A DNA stretch of 64,000 nt from Mactromeris polynyma (taxonomy: Eukaryota; Mollusca; Bivalvia; Venerida; Mactridae). Numbering within the stretch: the first letter of the stretch is position 1; every line of letters starts with the position of its first letter. The position numbers were made by a program, and so were the translations under genes. The notes under the pieces are model-generated. The model had not been told where the DNA came from. It saw nothing but the letters and a program-made list of their open reading frames with translations, and made no database searches. Location of the stretch: positions 17,908,860 through 17,972,859 of the forward strand of contig JASFXZ010000005.1 of NCBI GenBank assembly GCA_032209605.1. Reading direction: 5' to 3'. Positions 36,618 to 45,931 of this stretch are shown here, in pieces.

Positions 36618-37576
36618 GTCCTTACAATAACAATATCAAAATAGAAAGGTCTCTTTGGGGTAGATATTATCTTTTGCCTCTTTAAAAGGAGGTAAATTTA
36701 TTCGAAAATGGCGGCAAAGGTGACTTCAGCACCATGTGAATGGCTCCGAAGAAAAACAAGAAAATATTGGTGAGTCAGTTAGTGCGTAATTATTATTAAC
36801 GTCCTTTATGTAACTGGGCATGCTACATAATCAAATGATTTCAAAAACATATCTAGGTAGCATTTTTTACGAGTACTTTGCCTTGTTTTAAAAATGGCTA
36901 AGCACATGTCTTTCCATATATTGTTTTTAAGTTATTACCCATAAACCCCTGCGTAATTCCTTCCAGTAACGGTCCTTCCCGTAACCACGATAACTGTTAT
37001 TGGAAGGACTGTTTTTATTTGTGCAAGGACACTTACGTGGTTTTGACTTTGTAAACTATATATAATATATCAATACTGTAACGCGTACATCCTCACACAT
37101 CGTTCGCATCATAATACATCATTATAATGGATAAATGTTGAAAATAGTATTACACTTATTACATGTTAAACATTTTTGTTATTGGAAGGAACTTATGTGT
37201 TACTGAGAAGACATTTTGATATTCTTTGTCTTTTTTTTATTTGATTATGGTATTATACTGGAAAATGTACGACACCAATGTGTCTGTTGTTATAATGTCC
37301 AAAACATTGAAACAATTACTTGTCAAAATACCAAACCATTAAAAAGGTGCGCACCTAACAGAACATGCCCTGTTATTGGAAAGACAAATGGTCGTTACTG
37401 CAAGTACTGTATTTATTATTTTTGAATAATTTATGTACTATTGTGTCGCTTAATTGATGTTTTTAATTTGATGTTAAGCTTAATATATATACCCTATACA
37501 TTTGCATATTCAACAGCAGAATATTACTTCTCCTATAGAGAAGGGAGATATTGTCAATTATTGTTATTGTAAGGAC
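36618..37576. repeat. Left subterminal cluster of the 14-bp GTTATTG-n-AAGGAC motif
   Basis: Forward copies at 36,996-37,009, 37,178-37,191, 37,372-37,385 and 37,563-37,576 (gttattggaaggac and variants). Reverse copies (gtccttacaataac type) at 36,618-36,631 and 36,972-36,985. They lie between the left TIR and the ORF. Subterminal repeats of this kind bind the transposase in several DNA transposon families; that role is inferred here. Confidence 0.7.
36708..36769 (+). other. Possible 5' leader exon of the transposase transcript
   Basis: ATG plus 20 codons (MAAKVTSAPCEWLRRKTRKY) followed by a GTGAGT donor. A good acceptor (tttgttttgttttgtag) lies 3 bp before the main ATG at 37,933. Direct splicing of the two would create TGA at the joint, so either this is an upstream ORF in a spliced leader or another exon lies between. 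Confidence 0.35.
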
Positions 37577-37932
37577 TTTATAAATTCATTTATATTGATT
37601 GTCCATTCCGCTGCTATTTTTGTTTTGATATGGAGATAAAAGCAGAAAATCTGATGTCCGTAGATTTATGTAATCTATATAGGTACTTATTGTAGAACAT
37701 GAATTCGAAATTTATAGAAACTATCTGATCATATTTTCTGCAAAGACAATAATTCTGTTACTGTAAGTAGTGTTACATATATGTTTGTATTTAATTGAAC
37801 AGTGAGTCAAGTAAAAAAACATACATATTGAATATTATAACACCTGTTAACATCACACATGTGCGTTAACTATGCACTGAATGAGTGAGTTCTCGTCGTT
37901 CATAGCCTTATTTTTGTTTTGTTTTGTAGATA

Positions 37933-40900
37933 ATGGGGATGTCAAATGCTGAGCGCCAGCGACGGTTCAGGGAACGTCGAGATGCAGATCATGAAAAACG
38001 ACAGGCATATATTCAGAAAGGAAGAGAGAGATATCAAAACGACTGTAAGAATGGAAAGATTGTACCAGTATCAAACTTGACAGAGAGAGAGAAAAGATCA
38101 ATAAGAAAGCGATGGAGAAAACAAAAGCAGAAAGATAGAATACGTATGAAAAAGACATTGGATACGCTTGAAACTTTAAATACGCCTCCCTCGACACCAG
38201 AATATGACAATCATAGCAGTAGACAGAAGAAGCAACACCATAAGAAATCTAAAAGAGAAATAGCAAAGGCATACAGAGACAAAAAGAAAATGGAACTTGA
38301 GATAGAGAATTTAAAGAAAAAAGTAGAAATGTTTAAGAAAAGAATTTCCCGCAAACAGTCAAACAATCGAAAGAAACAACCGGATACACCAAGGAGCCGA
38401 ACACGAAATTTATTGCGTAACCTTGCACCAAAGGAAGTGAAGAGGTCTCTGTTTAGCTATCAGGTCCTGATAGAGGCGATACGGCAGAAATATAAAGAGA
38501 AGCGAAAGAAAGAGAAGTCATCTTTTGCCACAATGATATGCAACCAAACGCTTAAGAAGTATCGTATCAAGAGTAAAACATATTCTCAGATTGGACAAAA
38601 TACTCGAAGAAATCCGAGCACAACCGGATATGACTCTCTTACAAAACGTGTATCTGAAAAGGTACATGCATTCTATAGACGTAATGACAATTCAAGATTA
38701 ATCACTGGCAAAAAGCAAACAAAAACACACAAAAAAATAAGAAAACAAAGAAGACTGTTGCTATCCAACCTCAAAACATTGCACAAAAAGTTATTATCCG
38801 AGGGGAAGACGAAAGTGAGTTACTCCGTGTTCTGTAGACTAAGACCTTTTTATGTTGTATTTCCAAGACCAAGTGACCGGAACACGTGTTTGTGTAAAAT
38901 CTGTAACAACACTGAACTGATGGCAGAGGCACTAACACAAATTAAAGCTACAAAATCTGCAGATTTAAGTATGAACATCGAGGAAGTGGCATGCAGTATT
39001 AATGAAAAGAAATGTATGTATGGTGAATGCGAAGAATGTAAAGATAGAACCGTTAATGTGAACAAAGATGTTTTGGACAAAGACATAACATGGTTTGAAT
39101 GGGTGACAAATAAAGAAGTACGTACGATAAAAAAAGCAAAATGTGTTACAGAGAAGCCTGTTTACGTAACAGTGAAAGAATGCAAAGAAGGAAATGTCGC
39201 TGACCTATTCGATAAATTTTGCAGTCAGCTAAAACGGTATCAAAAGCACATATTTCGAACAAATACACAATATGACTATTACAATAGAAGGAGGACAACA
39301 CTTAGTGATAATGAGTGCATAATGCACATTGATTTTTCCGAGAATTATGTTTGTGGGTATAATTCGGAAATACAAAGTGTTCATTTCGGGGCGTCAAAAA
39401 AACAAATAAGCCTGCAAACGGGTGTTACGTACATGCATAATAATTCACCGCAAACATTCTGCACAGTTAGTGACTCCTTAGTTCACGGCCCTGAGGGTGT
39501 ATGGGGACATTTAAAACCTGTTTTAACAGACATTAAGAAGAAACATCCAAACATAAGCAATATAGAAATATTCAGCGATGGACCTGTAACACAATATAGA
39601 CAAAAAGGGAACTTTTATCTGGCTTCAACTAAGGGGAAGGAACTTGGCTTTGAAAAAGTTGCTTGGTCATTTTTTGAAGCCGGTCATGGCAAAGGGATAC
39701 CTGATGCTATTGGGGGTGCTTTAAAGAGACAGGCAGACAATGCAATAAAATATGGATGCAATATAACATCTGCTGGAAGCTTTTGTAACGCGATTCCAAA
39801 AGAATCGAACGTGAACATATATCTAGTATCTGAAGAAAGCATCATCGAAATAAGAGAAGAGTTGGACAAGGTCACGTTGAAGGCTATACCAGGAACATTT
39901 AATCTCCACCAGGTGATTTGTGACATTAAGGATGGCATGATTGCGTTTCGGCACTTAAGTTGTGAATGTGCCGAATCAAATGAACATGAAGGACATGCAT
40001 ACGAATTAGCAGCTATTGAAAATAAGACTGGTCAAAATAAGATAAGGGATGAGAACAATAATGTCACTGATAAGATACATGGAAATGAAGATGATATAAA
40101 GATAGACATAAAAGCCACAGAAAATGTTGAGAAAGTGTTATCTCCCAGTGTGAAGTCTAAACGTCAGTCCAAATTGGGTACTGGTAACAGAAAGATAAAA
40201 ACCCCGAAAGAATCTTTAAAAATGACAAAACGAAAGCAAGTAATACAAATTGACTTTGAACAGATTTTGGAAGACTTAGAAACATGCCGCACGACTAATG
40301 AACTGAGAAACCAAGTTAAGAGAGTACCAGAAACAGAAATAAAAATTGAGAATATATGTCTTCAGAAAAACAAGCTTGATATTGACTATCATGCAATAAA
40401 AGATATGCCAAATGATGTAAAAAACCCACAAAGTGTTGATCAGTTGATACCAGTAGAAGTGAATACAGATGGGAACTGCTTGCCATCATGTGGAAGCGTT
40501 TTCGCGTTTGGTACACCAGATAGAAGCGAGGAAATGCGGGCAAGGATAGTTAAGGAGTTAACTATTCATGAGAACTTGTATTTAGATGATGGCTATCTTC
40601 AGAACGGGATGCCATCTGATTACATTGGAAGGATAACATCTATCAAGTCACAATTTGCTCAATACTCCGAGTTCTTCATTCCTGGCATGACACTAACTCA
40701 AAATATCATCCGAGACATATACCGGAAGGAAGTACTGTCAATAACAGAGAACAAGTCGTTTATGGGCATTTGGCAGATATTTGCCCTAGCCAGTATTCTC
40801 AAATGTCCAATATATTCAGTTTATCCAATCAAAGGAAATGCAAGTGTTCGCAATGACTTGAACAGGATAATTATGCCAAGATTACAACAAGATTCAAATC

Positions 40901-41682
40901 CAGTACATATACTATGGACAAATACCCGAGACGATATTCCAAACGAACATTGGGTACCCAATCACTTTGTTGCTTTAATTTCTGTCGGAAAGAGATCGGA
41001 AGGAGACAATCAACAGTGCACGTCAAAGAAAGAAAACGACCAGCGCAAAGATACTACAAATGACGTTCGAAATATAAACAATGACTATTCGAATACTGAT
41101 AATGAGACTGAAACAAACCCGACGAAGAGTGATAAAAAACAGATATCTGAAAAAATTCAAAATCAAGATAGTGAAAAACAAAGTTATAGAAACCTGGACA
41201 AGAGTCAATGTAAAATGAAGGATTTGAAGATGGAAGAAGGCAGAACAGAATGGGCTGAGGTTGAGATAAAGATAGGGGATGATATAAATGGGGTTGAAGA
41301 AAGTTGCGTAGCAGTAAATGATACTGATAATAAAGTAAAATGTGATGCCAAATGTGAAATTCCTGAAAGATATAAAGACATGTTTGTCGTACCAGAAATA
41401 CAGGACTGTTTGAACAAGTACGTCATTGTGAGGTTTAATGGAAAACCGTACCCTGGTTATGTTCAAGACATAGACAATTGTGAAGTTGAAGTGCTATGCA
41501 TGCATCAAGTTGGGAAGAGAAACACCAACTGCTTTTTTTGGCCAAGAAAAATTAAAGATTTGTCATGGTATAACTTTACCGATATAATGACCATCATTCC
41601 GAACCCTACACCGATTGAAAACACTCGACATCATGCTATTTGTGAGAAGCTCTGGGAACATGCTATTAATGCTTGCAAATGA
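37933..41682 (+). CDS. 1,249-aa DDE transposase-like / OTU protease-like fusion protein
   Basis: Intronless, ATG to TGA, no interruptions. Residues 1-200 are highly basic (MGMSNAERQRRFRERRDADH) with coiled-coil stretches, probably DNA-binding. Cys pairs at 319-324 and 361-369 (CLCKIC, CMYGECEEC) look like a zinc site. A DDE-like triad follows: D467 in MHIDFSENY, D549 in IFSDGPVTQY and E582 in FFEAGHGKGIPDAIGG, spaced D-81-D-32-E, where the 32-residue DE gap is typical of RNase-H-fold transposases. Residues 838-1018 resemble an OTU cysteine protease: D846-G-N-C849 (TDGNCLPSCG) and H1011 (WVPNHFVAL). Residues 1163-1249 (YVIVRFNGKPYPGYVQDID, ... FFWP) look like an SH3/Tudor-type module. A cut-and-paste role is inferred; the OTU part may deubiquitinate host or self proteins. 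Confidence 0.75.
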   Translation: MGMSNAERQRRFRERRDADHEKRQAYIQKGRERYQNDCKNGKIVPVSNLTEREKRSIRKRWRKQKQKDRIRMKKTLDTLETLNTPPSTPEYDNHSSRQKKQHHKKSKREIAKAYRDKKKMELEIENLKKKVEMFKKRISRKQSNNRKKQPDTPRSRTRNLLRNLAPKEVKRSLFSYQVLIEAIRQKYKEKRKKEKSSFATMICNQTLKKYRIKSKTYSQIGQNTRRNPSTTGYDSLTKRVSEKVHAFYRRNDNSRLITGKKQTKTHKKIRKQRRLLLSNLKTLHKKLLSEGKTKVSYSVFCRLRPFYVVFPRPSDRNTCLCKICNNTELMAEALTQIKATKSADLSMNIEEVACSINEKKCMYGECEECKDRTVNVNKDVLDKDITWFEWVTNKEVRTIKKAKCVTEKPVYVTVKECKEGNVADLFDKFCSQLKRYQKHIFRTNTQYDYYNRRRTTLSDNECIMHIDFSENYVCGYNSEIQSVHFGASKKQISLQTGVTYMHNNSPQTFCTVSDSLVHGPEGVWGHLKPVLTDIKKKHPNISNIEIFSDGPVTQYRQKGNFYLASTKGKELGFEKVAWSFFEAGHGKGIPDAIGGALKRQADNAIKYGCNITSAGSFCNAIPKESNVNIYLVSEESIIEIREELDKVTLKAIPGTFNLHQVICDIKDGMIAFRHLSCECAESNEHEGHAYELAAIENKTGQNKIRDENNNVTDKIHGNEDDIKIDIKATENVEKVLSPSVKSKRQSKLGTGNRKIKTPKESLKMTKRKQVIQIDFEQILEDLETCRTTNELRNQVKRVPETEIKIENICLQKNKLDIDYHAIKDMPNDVKNPQSVDQLIPVEVNTDGNCLPSCGSVFAFGTPDRSEEMRARIVKELTIHENLYLDDGYLQNGMPSDYIGRITSIKSQFAQYSEFFIPGMTLTQNIIRDIYRKEVLSITENKSFMGIWQIFALASILKCPIYSVYPIKGNASVRNDLNRIIMPRLQQDSNPVHILWTNTRDDIPNEHWVPNHFVALISVGKRSEGDNQQCTSKKENDQRKDTTNDVRNINNDYSNTDNETETNPTKSDKKQISEKIQNQDSEKQSYRNLDKSQCKMKDLKMEEGRTEWAEVEIKIGDDINGVEESCVAVNDTDNKVKCDAKCEIPERYKDMFVVPEIQDCLNKYVIVRFNGKPYPGYVQDIDNCEVEVLCMHQVGKRNTNCFFWPRKIKDLSWYNFTDIMTIIPNPTPIENTRHHAICEKLWEHAINACK

Positions 41683-42200
41683 GTACTGGCATACTATTGA
41701 GAAACATGCCCGATACTCAGAAAATGTTTGTTAAGATAGAACTAGGGAGCATTGAGTTAGTTACGTTTGTCTATTGACTAAATAACAAGCTATAGTTTGA
41801 AGTCGTAGAATTAATTCGAATCGTTTTGTTCCTTGAACTTTGCCTATTTCATCTACGTTCAAGCTGTTGTTTCGTTTAGTGTTGTTTTTTATTTGCTTTA
41901 TTTTAATTCATTTCAGCTAGATGAAAATAAATGTAAAGTAACAAACTTAACAATTTAATTTGTGAAACAATTTCAAAAGATTTTTGTTTAAGCAGTTTTG
42001 TCTTTTTCCTTGAGAGGAATAGTGCATGTTAACATGTTCCAAATTAGTTTGCTTGTTCTGTTATTATGGTCATATCATATTATATAAACATAATAATTAT
42101 TATAAACACAGGAAGACCTGAATTTTGTCTTTTGGATATTTGTTTGTAACATTTACAAGAATATCGAAATATATCTTACCATTTGTGTATAATAAATAAT
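41683..42200 (+). other. 3' flank of the transposase ORF
   Basis: Non-coding AT-rich sequence inside the transposon. 'gatgaaaataaatg' near 41,920 could serve as its polyadenylation signal (AATAAA). Confidence 0.35.
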
Positions 42201-42204
42201 AATA

Positions 42205-43156
42205 GCCCTTACAATAACGCTTAAACCTTTTTGAAAAACAACGTTTAAGGGTATACTATGATGTAGAAATAGTTGTATTATATAGAAATTCTTGTTTTAT
42301 GACCCAGTAACAATATTATAATATATGTACATTTGGCTCGATCCCTATCGTACGTTTAATTTGTTTAATAGGTATAATTAATAGCCTTACAATAATAATA
42401 TAATATTATTGTCCTTGCAATAACACATTGGTTTATTATAGAAAGTCATATACTTTTGTTTTGAAATAGTCTCTGGAAGTATTCTAATAGGCTAGTACGG
42501 CCAATTAAAACATCTTATACTTCATTTACTGCTATATGTTTAATGTAGAACATTATTTTATTCAAAGATGTCCTTAAAGTAACACTTGTGTCTTTGCAAT
42601 AACATGGTGGATTTGTAACTCTAATTCTACACTGAACAGGAACATTTTAATATCCAACTATTTATTTCATTGACTTGAGTTATCTTATCGTTAATTGTTA
42701 CTATGTTATTTTAGTTGTTAGATCTTTCAAATTAAAAGGGAAGCCTGATATGTTGTTGGTTTTCCTTTAAATAACAAAAATTGTCCTTCCAAGCACATGT
42801 GTGTCCTTGATGTAACAGAGCCAAAAAAGATTATTCCTAGAGAATGACACATAAAGGCTTATACCAGTTAGGCAGATGAATGAAAGAAAAATTTAAATAT
42901 GCTACAACAGCTATAAATATTCGTGTTACACATCAAAATTGAAGTTACCAAGACAATTGAAAAGTGTAAAATCTCTAATATTTATTTATGCAGAGAAAAC
43001 ACAGTGCTGACATATGAAAAATTACAACAACAAAACGTTTTTATCTGTGAAATATAATAAGTGCATCTTCAAGCCTATGAAAAAGTAAATTTTATTATAA
43101 TACTCATTTAATAACGTTACAAATAATTGTAAAATTAAACATGTTACTGCAAGGAC
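42205..43156. repeat. Right subterminal cluster of the same 14-bp motif, mirrored
   Basis: Reverse-orientation copies at 42,205-42,218, 42,411-42,424, 42,570-42,583, 42,590-42,603 and 42,803-42,816 (gtccttgcaataac and variants), a poor one at 42,783, and one forward copy near the right end at 43,143-43,156. As on the left side, the outermost copy has the opposite polarity to the inner ones, so the two arms mirror each other. Confidence 0.7.
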
Positions 43157-43369
43157 ATCTTCAGGGGAGGAGGAATATTCAACATTTAATAAATATAGAT
43201 TTTACATTGAATTAAGGGTGGCTTTCAATTTATTTACGTCCTTGACATGTAATATTATCATCTGAGAAGAAAAAACAAACACTAACTTAGAGATTATATT
43301 TTTACATTTGACACATCAAAATATCTACCAAATTTGATATTGACTCATACACTATAAACATGACGGAAA

Positions 43370-43432
43370 TTTGCCTATCAATATGGCCGACTATTCAGAA
43401 CAAGGGAGGTAAATATTGTAAATGTGGGAACT
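43370..43432 (-). repeat. Right terminal inverted repeat of the 7.4-kb transposon
   Basis: Reads gaacaagggaggtaaatatt on the plus strand, the inverted counterpart of the left end, and finishes in GGAACT. Flanks outside both TIRs share no obvious duplication. Confidence 0.8.
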
Positions 43433-43589
43433 ATCCATATTTACTGACATCACACTACATTCTCATAATGAACTGGTGGAAATGTTTTACAAAACAAAAT
43501 AAAAAACTAAAAAGCAGATGGCAAGTTTGGATATAAAACATAAGTTGTTTGTAAACATAGAAGCCTGTATGAGGAAAGTAAGTTGGACG

Positions 43590-43830
43590 TAAAGTACTCA
43601 TAAGAAGACCCCCGACCTAAACTTAGAGGGGTCATCCACTGACCACAGACAACCTCCGTATGATGTCTGACACCATATACCCTATTCACCCGTTATCCAT
43701 TTATAACTGTATTCACTCAAAGTCTGTATGACCTAAACCTTAAGCAGACTGACCACCAAAACTATAGGAGTCCTCTACTGACCACAGGCAATAATCCTAG
43801 AAAGTACTGACGGAAGGGTCTAAGATCAAC
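43590..43830. repeat. Degenerate bivalve-type repeat
   Basis: Two related phrases, 'acttagaggggtcatccact' and 'actataggagtcctctactg', each followed by 'gaccaca..caa', resemble the 'ggggtcatctactgacca' repeat familiar from bivalve genomes. Confidence 0.5.
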
Positions 43831-44390
43831 TATCACATGCAAAATAATACACATCGTGAATTATGACAGAATGTTTGGCACGGGACATTCTCAAACCATT
43901 GCAAGTCAGGAATTATTTCATGAAGTATAGATGACAAAATGCTTGTACATTACTGATAAAATGAATGGCCATATTGATATCTGATTGCAGTTATTGTAAA
44001 TACAATATTAGCACAATATAAAATGCCATTTACATGCTGTAGTCTTAAAATAAAATTTCAGTCAAAAAACTAGGGACTTATTTACATTGAGTCTGGTAAA
44101 AAATATTTTTTGTATGGCAAATACAGTCTATTATAGACAGTCCTGCAAAAACAAATACAAGCAACAGTTTTACTCGTTTAGTAGAAATCTTGTATGCATG
44201 CTTAAATCCTATATTACCATGTCTTATTATGTCCAATCTTAAATGTACACATGTATTCACATATTATATTTCTTAATGATGGCTTTTAATTGTACACATT
44301 TCTGCTCACAATATAAGATTTAATACAACTGGCAAGTGTCACTCTTGATGGTATTACATTTGTACAGAGGTCTTAACCAAAGGAGAAAGT

Positions 44391-44900
44391 TGTATATCAG
44401 TGTAGATAGAAGTAAATAGTTTACATCCCATGGACAATTTAATAGTAGTAAAGAGTTCATATCACTAGGTAAAATTGTATATCAGTGTAGATAGTAGTAA
44501 ATAGTTTACATCCCATGGACAATTTAATAGTAGTAAAGAGTTCATATCACTAGGTAAAATTGTATATCAGTGTAGATAGTAGTAAATAGTTTACATCCCA
44601 TGGACAATTTAATAGTAGTAAAGAGTTCATATCACTAGGTAAAATTGTATATCAGTGTAGATAGTAGTAAATAGTTCACTTCCCATGGACAATTTAATAG
44701 TAGTAAAGAGTTCATATCACTAGGTAAAATTGAATATCAGTGTAGATAGTAGTAAATAGTTTACTTCCCATGGACAATTTAATAGTAGTAAAGAGTTCAT
44801 ATCACTAGGTAAAATTGTATATCAGTGCAGATAGTAGTAAATAGTTTACTTCCCATGGACAATTTAATAGTAGTAAAGAGTTCATATCACTAGGTAAAAT
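44391..44900. repeat. Minisatellite: exactly six 85-bp units
   Basis: Units start at 44,391, 44,476, 44,561, 44,646, 44,731 and 44,816 (tg.atatcagtg.agata), each 85 bp with only one to a few substitutions. The array stops at 44,900, 8 bp below the stop codon of the minus-strand gene, so the minus-strand transcript would run through it. Each unit holds ATTAAA on the minus strand, a variant poly(A) signal. Confidence 0.95.
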
Positions 44901-44907
44901 AAGTTTT

Positions 44908-45931
44908 TCAAGGGGACTGTAGTTCTTCCATATAATCGTAGCCAGTTTCATGTTGGGAAATCGTTCTGTCAGTGGTAATGTCATCAAACTGTAAAACAAT
45001 ACAAAATTCAGTAACTGAACATATTGAAGAAAAGAATAATTAGCAGTATTCTATTTACAAAATGATCTTACACCACAGCTGAAACAACTGTTCCCTTGAA
45101 TAAAATATTATTTGCATGAACATACAACACAGAGCTCAAGTACATGAAGAGATATTAATCCTACAAACATAACAAGTTGGTTGCTATAAGTTGAGCTATG
45201 ACCAAGTCATGTGTGCATGGTCAATTCGTAAGAGACAGTTTACGGAATCTTCCATTTGGCCAAAAAAATAAAAAAAGTTAACACATAATAGTGGAGTTCC
45301 TAGCTTCATCTGTACAAATTGTGTTAACTAAATACAAGTGTTTGATGACCACTGTAATAGACATAGGAACACAGATATCTTAAAATATCCACAAACTAAC
45401 ATTCACTGGCATTGAGTCTGATTTCAGTGTTCCAAACATACACAAAATAGCTTTATTCTTCAATTTAGTAAATTTTGCACCTTTTCATTTTTTTGAAGCA
45501 GTCTGGTAAGGTCTTGAACATTACATATAAGTGCTAAATGATCATGTTGTCAGTGACATCGTAAGTCAATAAGCTCCAGTTTAGCAAAACATATAAATTG
45601 TGATTTTTCTAATGTCAAATATTTCATTTCTTGTGTGATACACTACACGACAGACAGTCTCACCGTCACAGAGTATCCACTCCTTTGAATGGCTACAGTT
45701 TAAATATAGGTATTTACCATTTCAATGTTTTTTTTTCAACATTTTCATAATAAGTACAGAATGATACATTGTTCTTAATAGATACAAAACTGACTTACTG
45801 CGCTTTTCTCACTACGTAACAAATCGTCTCCTTCAATAGACAGTTCATCGAGATCTTCTTCTATTTCTTCAGCAATGCTGCCATTTTGTGCTTCCGATCT
45901 TGTTCGTGGACTCTTTTGGCTTAAACTGTGC
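44908..45931 (-). CDS. Acidic FOP-type C-terminal exons
   Basis: Exon 45,799-45,931 encodes a Ser-rich lead (HSLSQKSPRTRSEAQNG) and the acidic helix IAEEIEEDLDELSIEGDDLL. Exon 44,908-44,988 encodes FDDITTDRTISQHETGYDYM and ends at the stop. The order 'EEIEEDL...I..DD...DD.T.D.T.SQ......DY.E' parallels the end of vertebrate FOP. Confidence 0.75.

Larger units (their letters stand above)
35997..43432 (+). mobile_element. 7.4-kb DNA transposon with TIRs, DDE-OTU ORF and subterminal motif arrays
   Basis: The outer segment 35,997-36,059 and 43,370-43,432 are inverted copies; both contain acaatatttacctcccttgt in opposite orientation, then a diverged stretch and 'gataggcaaa'. A second inner inverted pair, 'gagtcaatatcaaatttggt', lies at about 36,234 and 43,323-43,347, farther in on the left because of about 165 extra bases. 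Between the ends is one intact 1,249-codon ORF. Flanking non-coding arms carry repeated GTTATTG-n-AAGGAC motifs with mirrored polarity. No clear target-site duplication was found, so the exact ends may be off by a few bases. The intact ORF suggests recent activity. The superfamily is not assigned. Confidence 0.75.

Noticed and set aside
44391..44900. CRISPR-like array
   Set aside because: The units are contiguous 85-bp tandem copies without unique spacers, in a eukaryotic genome.
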